A stretch of 37,007 nt of DNA. It comes from a bacterium (GTDB lineage: Bacteria > ARS69). Shown one piece after another: positions 27,672 to 36,699 of the stretch; position 1 is the stretch's first letter, and every line of letters begins with the position of its first letter. The translations under genes and the position numbers were made by a program. The notes beneath the pieces were generated by a model. The model worked only from the letters and a program-made list of their open reading frames with translations, searched no databases and had not been told where the DNA came from. The DNA lies in the NCBI GenBank assembly GCA_025774865.1, contig JALGZO010000510.1, positions 1 through 37,007 on the forward strand, in the 5' to 3' direction.

Positions 27672-29384
27672 CTACCGCAGCAAGGTGATCTTCCGGGTGA
27701 GCGACTGTGCCCCCGCCTCGAGACGCACGAGATAGACGCCGGCGGCGACGCGCCGACCGAACTCGTCGCGGCTGTCCCAGGAGACCATGTGGCGCCCGAC
27801 CCCGACGGGTCCGGACCGCAGGTCCCGAACGCGACGGCCGGCGAGATCGAAGATCGAAACACGAACGTCACTCTCGGCTCGCGCCAGCTCGAATCGGACT
27901 CGAGTCGAGACCTGGAACGGGTTCGGAACATTGGCCAGCAGCTCGGTGGCTGGGGACGTCGAGCCGACGTTCGCGCCGACCGTGGCGGAAGGCAGCACGA
28001 AGTCGATCACGGTGGTCGCCTCGAGGGGATCGACCACGATGCTCCTCGGAAGCAGTCCGCTTTCCGGAGGCGGGATCGCGGTGATCGTCCAGCTCCCGGC
28101 CGGCAAGCGGATGGAGTACAGGCCGCTGGTGTCGGTGTTGTCCTCTCCCACGGTCGGGTGGTCGAGCCCGGTCGGGAGCTCGGCGGCGTCCAGATCGACT
28201 CCGGCGACGGGACTGCCCCAGATGTCACGCACGACCCCGGACACGATGTGCCCGGGCTCGAGGGTGATCGTCCCCAGGGCGAGGTTGCCCATGACCGTGA
28301 CGTCGCGCACGACGGTGGCGGCGAGGTTTGCACTGGGGGACGGCTTGACCCAGAGGTCGAACGTCGCAACCGGGGAGAGCAACGAGAACTGTCCGGCCCC
28401 ATCCGTGTTGTCGTCGGGAGTGGGGAGGTCGTTTCCGCTGGGTCGGTCCACCATGTCGAGGTCAGCCCCCCCCACCGGTTGGGCGAGCTCGTCACGTACG
28501 ACGCCCGTGACGGCAAAGCCGGTCTCGAGCTGGACCGTTCCGACGTTCACGTTGGCGGCAACGGCGAGATCGTAGAGCGTCTTCCACGCCAGTCCGCTGG
28601 CGGATGGCGGCTTGAAGGTCATGTCGTACGTGCCCGCCGGCACGACGACATTCAGGTTGCCGGCACCATCGGTGTTGTCACGGGGCGTGAAGATCACCTC
28701 GCCGGTCGCGAGGTCCTCGAAATCCGTGTCGGCGTCCGCGATCGCCATTCCGCCGGGGCCGCGGACCTGGCCGCTGACGAAGAAGCCGTCGGCGAGCGTG
28801 ATGGTGCCGAGAGAGGTCGTTCCCGAGACGGCGACATTGAAGAGAACGGTGGCCGCCTTGGGAAGTCCGCCCGGGGGCGTGAAGTATACGTCGTAAGTGA
28901 GTGCCGGCACGAAGACCGCGAACTGGCCGGTTGGGTCCGTGTTGTCGTCGTTCGCCTCGTATTCGTCCCCGGTCGCGACGTCGAAGAAGTCGAGGTCGAC
29001 AGCTTGAATGGGGGCCCCCGCCTCGTCTTGCACGGTGCCGATGGCGAGGTGCGCATCCCACAGGAACGTGTCGAGGGTCATGTTCGTGTTCACGACGACC
29101 GGCTTGATCACCCGGTCCAGGTACGGGCTTCCGGGGGGAGGCGAGAACGTGACCTCGTACTCTCCGACCGGAACATCGACGTTGTAGAAACCGCCCGCAT
29201 CGGTGTTGTCGAAGGGCGTGAATATGATGTCTCCCGTTCCCAGGTCGCGAAAGTCGAGGTCCACGTTGAAGATCCCGAAGCCCTGTTCGTCCACGACTTG
29301 CCCGGACACCGTGACGGCCGACACCGGGTCGGCGAAGATCGTCGCCCCCAGGAACGAGGCCGTGATCGCGAGAACTCGAAGCAT
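27672..29384 (-). CDS. Secreted repeat protein: five carboxypeptidase-regulatory-like repeats plus FlgD/T9SS-like sorting domain (paralogue 1)
   Basis: A 570-residue protein with a signal peptide (MLRVLAITASFLGATIFADP). Five tandem repeats of ~86-90 residues each carry VSGxVxDxxGxxIxxVDLDF, a DNTDxxGxF/Y turn (for example TPFDNTDAGGFYNVDVP and ANDDNTDPTGQFAVFVP) and a YDVxFxPPxG strand. The C-terminal ~85 residues form a FlgD-like Ig/sorting domain (VPNPFQVSTRVRFEL, SIFDLAGRRVRDL, GVYLVRLEAGAQSLTRKI). Such ends direct proteins to type IX-like secretion or cell-surface attachment. GAGGGGG lies just before the ATG at 29384. It begins 11 bp after the AlgE-like porin gene. The family is structural or adhesive; no enzyme motif is visible. 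Confidence 0.88.
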   Translation of the reverse strand: MLRVLAITASFLGATIFADPVSAVTVSGQVVDEQGFGIFNVDLDFRDLGTGDIIFTPFDNTDAGGFYNVDVPVGEYEVTFSPPPGSPYLDRVIKPVVVNTNMTLDTFLWDAHLAIGTVQDEAGAPIQAVDLDFFDVATGDEYEANDDNTDPTGQFAVFVPALTYDVYFTPPGGLPKAATVLFNVAVSGTTSLGTITLADGFFVSGQVRGPGGMAIADADTDFEDLATGEVIFTPRDNTDGAGNLNVVVPAGTYDMTFKPPSASGLAWKTLYDLAVAANVNVGTVQLETGFAVTGVVRDELAQPVGGADLDMVDRPSGNDLPTPDDNTDGAGQFSLLSPVATFDLWVKPSPSANLAATVVRDVTVMGNLALGTITLEPGHIVSGVVRDIWGSPVAGVDLDAAELPTGLDHPTVGEDNTDTSGLYSIRLPAGSWTITAIPPPESGLLPRSIVVDPLEATTVIDFVLPSATVGANVGSTSPATELLANVPNPFQVSTRVRFELARAESDVRVSIFDLAGRRVRDLRSGPVGVGRHMVSWDSRDEFGRRVAAGVYLVRLEAGAQSLTRKITLLR

Positions 29385-29395
29385 GGGAATCCCCC

Positions 29396-31132
29396 TCAAA
29401 AGTTGAACACCACCGACAGTTTGTGGAAGAGAGCGCGGGTTGCTCGCTCGTCGAATCCGCTTCCCGGTTCGAAGCGGGCGAGCACGTACTCGATGTCGAG
29501 GTTCGGAATCTCCTCGAACGCGACGATCAGATCCCACTCGTGGCCGACTTCGCGGCTTCCGCCCCGCGGCTGTGTCTCGAGATTCGTATGGAACAGTCGC
29601 TGCTGTGGGTGCGGTTGCCGGTACCGGTGGATGACGAAATCGACGGAGCTTCGCTTCGTCGGTCGCATTCCCATCCCGATCGTTTCGATGGAGAGGTTCG
29701 ACAGTTCCGGATCCAGGAGCTCCCCGTAGTATTTGAAGCTCGCGACACCGCCGAACTTGTCGTTGTTGTCCTGGAAGCCGGTCTGCTCGTAGTGATCGCC
29801 GGGGTTCGGTCCGCCGGATCCGTAGGCCCAGCCCACGGTGACCGTGAGGCGGGTCCGACGCAGGAGACGAAGTTGCAGGCCGGCGTCCCACGCGTAGGCG
29901 TCGAGCTGCTCGCCGAGCCGCGTCCCGCGCAGGGCGGACAGTTCCAGCCAGTGTCGCACGCCGCTCCGGAACCGCCCGTGCGAGCGGAGGCCCAGCCACA
30001 CGGGGGCGTCATCGGTCTGACGGAGGTGAGCTTGCCGGATCACATACGCTTCGCTCAGCCACAAGCGCTTCATCTCGCGGCCGACGACGAGGATCCAGTT
30101 CGTACGATCGCGCTGCCGGCTCGAGATCGTCGCAAAGCGGGTCGACACCGAGGCTTCGCCGCGCCACCGCCCGGTCGCGAAGCGTAGGCGGACGCCGTCG
30201 AGGTTCTCGTCGTACAGCCACTCGCGTGGCTCGTCGAAGTCCTGTCGTCCCACCTGCAGGGCGAGCAGGGGTCGTGGGCGCCAAACGACGTATGCCTGCT
30301 TCAGATTCCATTGCGAGAGATTCGCTTCGTCCCCCTCGTCGTCGAAGATGATGCGGCGTCCGCGCTGGCCGAATCTCGTGAACGCCTCGAGCTGCGGAGT
30401 CAGAAGTGCGTCCACGTGCATGTCGATGGCCCAGTTGCTTCGCGTGTGATTGCCGGGACGAGCGGGGTTCAGATCGAATTCCGTTTCGGGCTCGTATTCG
30501 TACTGGAACCTCCCACCGCCGCGGATCCGCCCGCCGAGGGCGCTCCACGCCGTGCGATGGGCGTGGTCGTCGTCGATGGCGCGGGGGAGGGCCAGGATCA
30601 CGCCGCCTCGAATCGTCGCGCTCTTGCTCACGCGGAACTCGATTCCGGCGATCTCCAGGGTCCGGCGGCCCGCGTCGACGGCGGTGATCGTGCCCTCGAT
30701 CTGCTCCTTGCCGGGATCGGAGTTGCGCCGCTTGATGCGGCGCGCGCGCAGCGCCCCCTTCGCTCCGCTGGCGTCGACCTCCAACCATTCGTCCGGTGAC
30801 AGGTCGGACAGCGCCAGGGGAGTGCGGTCCTCGGTCCTGATCTTGCAGCTGTCCGGGAGCGTCACGATGAGGTCGAGGATCTGGATCGTGCGGGCGCCGG
30901 CGTCGATGCTCTGCAGCGGCCCGATGAGCTCCACCTGGTCTCCGGACAGACGGTCGGTCCGAATGTCGATCTCCTTCGCGCGGAACGGTGCTCCCGGCTT
31001 CCAGGAACCGTCGGCCTCGACGACCAGGCCGGGAAGGAGTCGCTCCCAGTCGGTGGCGGACATCGTGGCGAGCGAGGGAGCGGCGAACAGCAAGAGCCAT
31101 GCGAGCCAGGAGGTTCGAAGCAGCGGCCTCAT
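29396..31132 (-). CDS. AlgE-like outer-membrane porin with DUF5666-like N-terminal domains
   Basis: A 578-residue protein with a signal peptide (MRPLLRTSWLAWLLLFAAPS). Residues ~40-185 contain two small beta-barrel repeats of the DUF5666 type (VELIGPLQSIDAGARTIQIL and QIEGTITAVDAGRRTLEIAG). The rest is a barrel matching the alginate export (AlgE) family, with the landmark VGRQDFDEPREWLYDENLDG, strands such as LRLLRRTRLTVTVGWAYGSG, and a terminal Phe (VVFNF). AlgE is the channel through which alginate leaves the outer membrane; family members in other phyla export or import varied polymers. ATG 31132 overlaps the kinase stop (ATGA). Its place after glycosyltransferases, an ABC exporter and two kinases suggests glycan export. 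Confidence 0.85.
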   Translation of the reverse strand: MRPLLRTSWLAWLLLFAAPSLATMSATDWERLLPGLVVEADGSWKPGAPFRAKEIDIRTDRLSGDQVELIGPLQSIDAGARTIQILDLIVTLPDSCKIRTEDRTPLALSDLSPDEWLEVDASGAKGALRARRIKRRNSDPGKEQIEGTITAVDAGRRTLEIAGIEFRVSKSATIRGGVILALPRAIDDDHAHRTAWSALGGRIRGGGRFQYEYEPETEFDLNPARPGNHTRSNWAIDMHVDALLTPQLEAFTRFGQRGRRIIFDDEGDEANLSQWNLKQAYVVWRPRPLLALQVGRQDFDEPREWLYDENLDGVRLRFATGRWRGEASVSTRFATISSRQRDRTNWILVVGREMKRLWLSEAYVIRQAHLRQTDDAPVWLGLRSHGRFRSGVRHWLELSALRGTRLGEQLDAYAWDAGLQLRLLRRTRLTVTVGWAYGSGGPNPGDHYEQTGFQDNNDKFGGVASFKYYGELLDPELSNLSIETIGMGMRPTKRSSVDFVIHRYRQPHPQQRLFHTNLETQPRGGSREVGHEWDLIVAFEEIPNLDIEYVLARFEPGSGFDERATRALFHKLSVVFNF

Positions 31133-32364
31133 CGCGACCTCCGGGCGGCGACGAGGAGCTTCTCTGCGAGGCCGGGCCAGGAAGGGCGTAGGGCGTAGAC
31201 CGCCGCGAGTCGGAGGAGGGCCAGTGTCTCCCACGACTCCAGGTTCGGTGGTCCACCGCCCCGCCCGTCCCGGTACGCGGCGAGAAACGCGTGTCTCGCC
31301 GCGAGAGCCTGCTTCGCCGTGATGCGTCGCTGCAGCGCTCTCAACTGGAGATGAGCCAGGAAATTCCCGGGGTCGAGCGCGCGGGGCGCGGCCGCGGCCC
31401 AGTCCCAGTCGATGATTCCGATGCGGGAACCGGCACGGATGATCTGCTTGTCGTGAAGATCGCGGTGCGCGAAGACCGGCGACTCGCGGTCGGGTACCAC
31501 CGCGATGCCTTCGAACGCGACGAAGGCCGCCGCCAACCGGGGCGCGAGGTCCGGGCGAACGATCGCGACCCGGCCCACGAACTTGCAGATCGTGGCCAGC
31601 TCGTCTTGAAGGCCGTAGACGGAGAGGCCGGCCGTCGGAGCCCGCTGGTACGAGCGCACCGCGCGCCCGATCGAACTCGCGATTCCGGGGAGCGCCTCGG
31701 CCAGGTGCTCGTGCACCGACTCACCCGGAAGCCAGGTCGTGACGACGAGCCGACGCCTGCGATCGAAGAGGCGAATCTCGGGCACGTCCGCGGGGATTCG
31801 CGAACGATGTCGGGCGAGATTGGTGAAGGCCGTCGCCAGAAGATCGTGACCGCGGCCGGAGAAGACCTTTCCGAGAAGGTCGACGGGCGTCGGGGCCGCT
31901 CCGGAGGGGAGGGTCAGACGGAAACAGGCGCGCCGCGCGAACCGGTGGGCGAGGATCTCGAACCCTGCGTCTTGCCGCGGGCTGCGACCTCCCACGATCC
32001 GGCCGATCCCCGCGAGGAAGGCGGGGCGAAGGACCTCGCGAAGCTCCGGCAAGTCGGGGTCGACCGGGGAGATGCGGACGAAGGTCCGCTCCTCGTCCTG
32101 GCCGATGAACGCGGGAACACTTCGCTCGAGGCCGGTCGCGGTTTCGACGGTACTCATCGCACCGTGGATCGCCACCTGGTCGCCTCGCACTTCGACGCGC
32201 TCCGGCGAGAAGCCGGTGCAGAGAACGCCCCCGTCGGGGAGCTCTCGAGAGGATTCGGAGAACCCCTCCGGAGAGGTGATGGGGGCGAGGTAAGCGCGCA
32301 GTCCGTCCGGAACGTACCAGCGCGATGCGGTAGCCGACACCTGTGTCTCGCGCGTGGCAATCAT
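31129..32364 (-). CDS. APH-fold phosphotransferase, second of a tandem pair (divergent)
   Basis: A 411-residue protein of the aminoglycoside phosphotransferase/choline kinase fold. The catalytic loop reads FAHRDLHDKQII and the metal loop IGIIDWDWA. The Brenner motif has Gln where most family members have Asn (HxDxxxxN), as in maltokinases. Downstream GNFLAHLQLRALQRRIT matches the neighbouring kinase, so the two are diverged tandem paralogues. The N-terminal ~200 residues are poorly like known kinases (GFSPERVEVRGDQVAIHG) and may be a substrate-specific lobe. Both ends overlap neighbours by ATGA. A sugar or sugar-precursor kinase is more likely than antibiotic resistance, given the context. 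Confidence 0.82.
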   Translation of the reverse strand: MIATRETQVSATASRWYVPDGLRAYLAPITSPEGFSESSRELPDGGVLCTGFSPERVEVRGDQVAIHGAMSTVETATGLERSVPAFIGQDEERTFVRISPVDPDLPELREVLRPAFLAGIGRIVGGRSPRQDAGFEILAHRFARRACFRLTLPSGAAPTPVDLLGKVFSGRGHDLLATAFTNLARHRSRIPADVPEIRLFDRRRRLVVTTWLPGESVHEHLAEALPGIASSIGRAVRSYQRAPTAGLSVYGLQDELATICKFVGRVAIVRPDLAPRLAAAFVAFEGIAVVPDRESPVFAHRDLHDKQIIRAGSRIGIIDWDWAAAAPRALDPGNFLAHLQLRALQRRITAKQALAARHAFLAAYRDGRGGGPPNLESWETLALLRLAAVYALRPSWPGLAEKLLVAARRSR

Positions 32365-33677
32365 GCCGCGACCTCCCGCTCGGCCGTCAGGACACCGTGG
32401 GCGCGGTCGAGGATCGCAAGAGAGGCGTCGGACCAATCGTCGGCGAGGTTTCGAAACGGAACCATCGCGAGTTTCGCGAGCTGGAGCGCGGTGAAGAAGG
32501 GCAGGTCCGCGACCGGTGGACGATCCGCCAGGTAGTCCGCGAGGAATCGGCTCCGGAATCGACTTGCCTCGTCGGCGCTCACTCGCCGCTCCAGTTCGGC
32601 GAGGTGCAGGTGCGCGAGGAAGTTGCCGACGTCGAGTCGCGGATCATCGACGCCGGCTTCGTCCCAATCGATGAGGGTCGGACCGTCCGGGCCCATCAGA
32701 AGCTGGTGGTAATGGAAGTCGCCGTGCACGATCGTTCGCAGGCCGTGTCTGACCGCTCCGTGGGCCTGCGCCAGTTCGCGCGCGAGTGAGACGGCGGCAC
32801 CCGCGACCGGGCCGTCGCCGATTCGGGCGAGATCTTCGAGCACGCGGCGCCCCTCGCGGATGGCGCCCTCCGGCGAGGCGGCGTCCGGGAGGTCGCCAGG
32901 GTCGAGGGCGTGCAAGGCGCGGAGGTTCCGTGCCGCGGCGATGCAACCGTCGACGGCGTCAGCGGCCGCGAGGATCGTGCCCCACGGCTCCCCGTCTCTC
33001 CACTCCTGCAACAGAATGCGCCGGGCGGCGTGATAGCCCAGCGGTCGAGGCGTACACAGGCCGTCCGTCCCCCGAGCGGGACGGGCCCAGAGGTGTCGCA
33101 TCACCCGGTACACGCGAGCTCCGGAATCGTCGCCGTACGCCTGGGCTACCAAGCGACGCTCACGCGACTCGCCCGCGCGGTCTCGGGTTCCGAGCTCGAC
33201 CCCCGCGACGCAGCGTCGCTCCGGCTTGTACTTCAGTATGCCGACGCGGCTCTTGCGCGCGCGCACGCGCTCTTCGTGGGGGGAGAGGCCCGGGACCGAA
33301 TCGTGTATGACGTGCTTCAGGTGCGCGGCGTCGGACACGGTGCGAAGCCCGATGACGTTGCGATCGAGAGGAAACCGGAAGAAGACAGCCCGTAGCTCGG
33401 GCAGAAGCTCCGCCCAGCCGTCCCCTTTCTCCCGGGCGCGGTACTTGCGGAAGCATTCGCTGGGGTCTCCGCTCAGGAAGACCTTCACATAGCCGATCGC
33501 CTCGAGGGCCCGCGTTGCGTCGTGCAGGCCGAGCAGACAGCTCGTGCCGGGCTTGAAGCGTACGTACCCGATCGCGAGGTCGCGCGGTGGTTCCGCTCGG
33601 CGCCGCACGAACGCTTGGGCGACGCCCTCCCGCAACTCCTGCGAGTCCGCCAAGCGACGAAGGTCACGCGGACGCAT
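32361..33677 (-). CDS. APH-fold phosphotransferase, first of a tandem pair
   Basis: A 438-residue kinase-fold protein. The catalytic loop is IVHGDFHYHQLLMG and the metal loop PTLIDWDEAGVDDPRLDVGN, followed by FLAHLHLAELERRVSADEA. As in its downstream paralogue, the loop Asn is replaced by Gln. The N-terminal half carries VGILKYKPERRCVAG, a strand with Lys that resembles the ATP-binding Lys strand of the fold. ATG 33677 overlaps the ABC gene by 14 bp. It sits between an ABC exporter and its kinase paralogue, so it probably phosphorylates a sugar or lipid precursor of the cluster's product. The substrate is unknown. Confidence 0.85.
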   Translation of the reverse strand: MRPRDLRRLADSQELREGVAQAFVRRRAEPPRDLAIGYVRFKPGTSCLLGLHDATRALEAIGYVKVFLSGDPSECFRKYRAREKGDGWAELLPELRAVFFRFPLDRNVIGLRTVSDAAHLKHVIHDSVPGLSPHEERVRARKSRVGILKYKPERRCVAGVELGTRDRAGESRERRLVAQAYGDDSGARVYRVMRHLWARPARGTDGLCTPRPLGYHAARRILLQEWRDGEPWGTILAAADAVDGCIAAARNLRALHALDPGDLPDAASPEGAIREGRRVLEDLARIGDGPVAGAAVSLARELAQAHGAVRHGLRTIVHGDFHYHQLLMGPDGPTLIDWDEAGVDDPRLDVGNFLAHLHLAELERRVSADEASRFRSRFLADYLADRPPVADLPFFTALQLAKLAMVPFRNLADDWSDASLAILDRAHGVLTAEREVAA

Positions 33678-35496
33678 GGTGAACCACTCCGGCGGTCGGG
33701 GAAGCGCAGAGTTCGCGATAGGCGGCGCAGGAGGCCAGCAACTGCTCGTGCGAGCCGGTACCGGCGACCCGCCCCCCGTCAAGCACCACGATCCGGTCCG
33801 CGAGGCTCGCATTACGGACGTCGTGAACGATACAGATGGACGTCTTGTCCGCGGTCACCGTGCCGATCACGTCCCACAGGTCGGCGCGGGCGCGCGCGTC
33901 GAGGAAGGTGTCGGGTTCGTCGAGAATGACGATCGGCGTCTCGCGAAGGAAGGCGCGGGCGAGCGCCAGTCGTTGTCGTTCCCCGCCGGACAGTCCGGCC
34001 CCCGCTTCGCCGAGTATCGTGTCGTAGCCGTCCGGAAGGGATGCCACCCGATCGTGGATGCCGACCAGGCGGGCGGCGCGCTCCACGTCTTCCGGCGAGA
34101 GGCTCTCCTGCCCGTATGCGATGTTGTCCCAGACACTGATGCCCAGCAGGACGGTCTCTTGGAGAACGAACGAGATTCGATCTCGAAGGGCCGCGAGCTC
34201 GAGGCGCTCCAGCGGAACGTCGTCGAGGAAGATGGCGCCTTCCGATGGCGTGTAAAGACGCGGTACGAGTCGCGCCAGCGTCGTCTTGCCGGCGCCGGAC
34301 CGACCGACGAGCGCGATCCTCTCGCCGGGGTCGATCGTCAGGCTGAGTTCGCGGAGCGCGGGCCGCCCCGGTTCGTACGCGAAGCCCACCCCCTCGAACC
34401 GGAGTCGACCCCGGACTTCTGCCGGTACGAGGCTGCCCGCTCGATGGAGGTCCTCGGTCGGCCTCTCCAGCACATCCGCGATTCGCTCCGCCGCGACGAC
34501 CCCTCTCGCTAACCGCCCCGTGAGGCGTGAGAACGTGCGAATCGGTCGGTACAACATCCCCAAGTACGAGATCGCGAGCACCAGGTCTCCCGCCGTCATC
34601 GTGCCGCTCGTGACGCGCAACCCGCCGATCCACAGGACGAGACAGGTTCCGAGCGCGATCAGGAGCTCGACGCGTCGTTCGAGCGCCGCCTGGAGGCGCG
34701 TGGCACGAAGCCCGGAACGGAAGCTCCGGCGATGGCTCGACTGGAATCGAGTCCGTTCCGTCTCCTCCGTGCCCTGCAACTTCACGAGGGCGATGGACCG
34801 CACCGATTCCGCCGTGGTGGCGGCTACCTGACTCTCGCGGCGGCGCTGCTGCCGGATCGCAGCCTTGATACGCCGGGAGGACCGCGACGCCGAGACGAAG
34901 AGCAACGGAGCGATCGCGAGAGCGGCGATCGCGAGTCGCCAGTCCAGACGAGCGAGGAACACGGCGACCGCGACGAGCACCAACGTCTGCGAAAGCAGCT
35001 TGAGGGTCGCCCGCACGAGAAGATTCCGGACGAGGTTCATGTCGCCGGTGATGCGCAGAACGAGATCGCCCGTGCGGGCTCGGCCGTGCTCGACGAGCGA
35101 GAGTTCGAGGATGTGTCGAAACAGGTCACGGCGGAGTCGGTAGGCCAAGGTCTGTCCGGCCTTCGCTCCGAGATATCGCTGTCCATAGGCGGAGATCGCA
35201 CCGAGACCCGCGATCACGAGAATCGCCGCGGACGCCGCCGCAATGATCTGAGTCGCGGAGAGCGAGGCCAGAACGCCGGGGGGCGGGACGCCGCGGTCGG
35301 GCACCAGGGCGTAGTCGAGGACGATCTTCAGCGGCCACGGGCGCAAGATCGTGAACGCCGTGAAGGCCAGCGAAGAAGCGACGGCGCCCGCCAGCACCAC
35401 GCGAGACTTGCGGAGCTGGGGCCAGAAGCGGACGTACACCGCCGCCAAGGAGTCGATCCGGAGTCCCTCTCGAGGCGGTAGGCCGATGCGAATCAC
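33664..35496 (-). CDS. MsbA-like ABC exporter (fused membrane and ATPase domains)
   Basis: A 610-residue half-transporter that would work as a homodimer in the inner membrane. About five to six membrane helices occupy residues ~30-330 (VVLAGAVASSLAFTAFTILR, LLIALGTCLVLWIGGL). The ATPase has Walker A GRSGAGKTT (~400), Q-loop FVLQETVLLGISVWDN, signature LSGGERQRLALARAF, Walker B IVILDEP and switch His in CIVHD. The D-loop region reads DEPDTFLDA rather than the usual DEPTSALDA. GTG 35496 overlaps the glycosyltransferase stop (GTGA). Relatives move lipids, glycolipids and peptides. In this operon, between glycosyltransferases and an AlgE-like porin, it most likely flips a lipid-linked glycan or glycolipid. 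Confidence 0.93.
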   Translation of the reverse strand: MIRIGLPPREGLRIDSLAAVYVRFWPQLRKSRVVLAGAVASSLAFTAFTILRPWPLKIVLDYALVPDRGVPPPGVLASLSATQIIAAASAAILVIAGLGAISAYGQRYLGAKAGQTLAYRLRRDLFRHILELSLVEHGRARTGDLVLRITGDMNLVRNLLVRATLKLLSQTLVLVAVAVFLARLDWRLAIAALAIAPLLFVSASRSSRRIKAAIRQQRRRESQVAATTAESVRSIALVKLQGTEETERTRFQSSHRRSFRSGLRATRLQAALERRVELLIALGTCLVLWIGGLRVTSGTMTAGDLVLAISYLGMLYRPIRTFSRLTGRLARGVVAAERIADVLERPTEDLHRAGSLVPAEVRGRLRFEGVGFAYEPGRPALRELSLTIDPGERIALVGRSGAGKTTLARLVPRLYTPSEGAIFLDDVPLERLELAALRDRISFVLQETVLLGISVWDNIAYGQESLSPEDVERAARLVGIHDRVASLPDGYDTILGEAGAGLSGGERQRLALARAFLRETPIVILDEPDTFLDARARADLWDVIGTVTADKTSICIVHDVRNASLADRIVVLDGGRVAGTGSHEQLLASCAAYRELCASPTAGVVHHASA

Positions 35497-36695
35497 GCCC
35501 CGACCTCCTGCGATGCGCGCGGTGCCGTGAAGGCGCGCTCCGTCTCGATCAGCGAGACCACCCGATTCGCGAGGTCACCCCAGGATCGACCGGCGGCAAC
35601 GCGACGAGCCGCCCGCCCGAGCCTCTGTCGTAGCGCGGGATCGCTCCGCAATCGCGCGAGCGCCTCCGCCAGAGCTTTCGGACTTCCGGGTTCGACGAGA
35701 AGTGCGCTCTCGTCGTCGGTCAGCATCTCGGCGATCTGCCCGACGCGACTCGCCACCACGGGAAGTCCCATGGCGCAGTACTCGATGATCTTGAGCGGCG
35801 AGAAGTAGAAGCAGTCGAGCGCCGGATACGGCGCGACGGCGACGTCGGCGTTGCGAAGTAGGGTCGGGATCTGCTCGTGGGGGACCGCACCCGCGAGATT
35901 GAACGACGACTCGGACAATTCCCCCCGGAGCCGAGCCGCCAGTTCATCCCGATACGGGCCGTCCCCCACGATGATCAAACGGCACTCTCCGGTCGCGTGG
36001 ATCCTTCGGAACGCGTCCGCGAGAATGTCCAGGCCGTGCCACGGCTTCAGGCTTCCGACGAACGCGACCGTGAAGGGGCGCTCCGACGAGTCCTTTGCCA
36101 CGTCGCGGAACATCCCCGCGTTGTAACCGTTCGGGAGAACCGTGACGCGCTCCGGTGCCGCACCTCGGGCCACGACATGACGCCTCAGCTCGTCGGATAC
36201 GGTCACCACGGACGAGGCCTCCGAAAGCAGCCGGCGCTCGAGAAACGTCGCGACGCTTCGAAGGGAGAGATCGCGGTGTCGGGCCGCTTCGTCGACCAGG
36301 GGTGCGTTGACCTCGAGAATCCACGGGATTCCCCAGCGATAGGCGGCCTGCGCGCCCGCCACACTCCACAACGAGTACCTCTCGTAGAGCGCGTCCAGGC
36401 GACCCTGATCGTGGAGAACGCGCAAGGCGAGATCGGCGGCGTCGTTGCTCGCGAGGAGCGAAGGAAAGGACGAGGCGCCCTCTTCGAGAAGCTCGACCGT
36501 GGGGCAGGGCGGGGCAACATCGTGCGGCACGGCGACCCGGTCACGGGCGCGGCGCGGTCGCAGCCGGGCGGTCACGGCCGTCAGCCCCTCCACTCGCGGA
36601 TCGAGGGCCGTCAGCATCTCGCGGACGTGGACGCTGGCGCCCTTCGGTCCTAGCAGCGGTACGCCGGAATCGGCGTTGAGGTACACGAGTTGCAT
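35493..36695 (-). CDS. GT4-family (group 1) glycosyltransferase
   Basis: A 400-residue GT-B-fold enzyme that would transfer a sugar from a nucleotide donor. The N-terminal acceptor domain begins MQLVYLNADSGVPLLG and has GASVHVREMLTAL. The C-terminal donor domain has VAFVGSLKPWHGLDIL, LIIVGDGPYRDEL, and the donor-binding block SPLKIIEYCAMGLPVVASRV with its conserved Glu. No signal or membrane helix is visible, so it is cytosolic or peripheral. The start ATG 36695 lies 4 bp after the stop of the next glycosyltransferase. Donor and acceptor sugars are unknown. Confidence 0.93.
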   Translation of the reverse strand: MQLVYLNADSGVPLLGPKGASVHVREMLTALDPRVEGLTAVTARLRPRRARDRVAVPHDVAPPCPTVELLEEGASSFPSLLASNDAADLALRVLHDQGRLDALYERYSLWSVAGAQAAYRWGIPWILEVNAPLVDEAARHRDLSLRSVATFLERRLLSEASSVVTVSDELRRHVVARGAAPERVTVLPNGYNAGMFRDVAKDSSERPFTVAFVGSLKPWHGLDILADAFRRIHATGECRLIIVGDGPYRDELAARLRGELSESSFNLAGAVPHEQIPTLLRNADVAVAPYPALDCFYFSPLKIIEYCAMGLPVVASRVGQIAEMLTDDESALLVEPGSPKALAEALARLRSDPALRQRLGRAARRVAAGRSWGDLANRVVSLIETERAFTAPRASQEVGA

Positions 36696-36699
36696 GGTG

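Noticed and set aside
25992-29729. A 1245-codon open frame on the + strand opposite the repeat proteins
   Set aside because: It is antisense to genes with signal peptides, ribosome-binding sites and recognisable repeats; its Arg/Gly/Val/Asp-rich sequence has no domain.
31129-33677. APH-fold genes considered as antibiotic resistance determinants
   Set aside because: The tandem arrangement, the Gln in the catalytic loop and the glycan context fit metabolic kinases; no mobile element flanks them.
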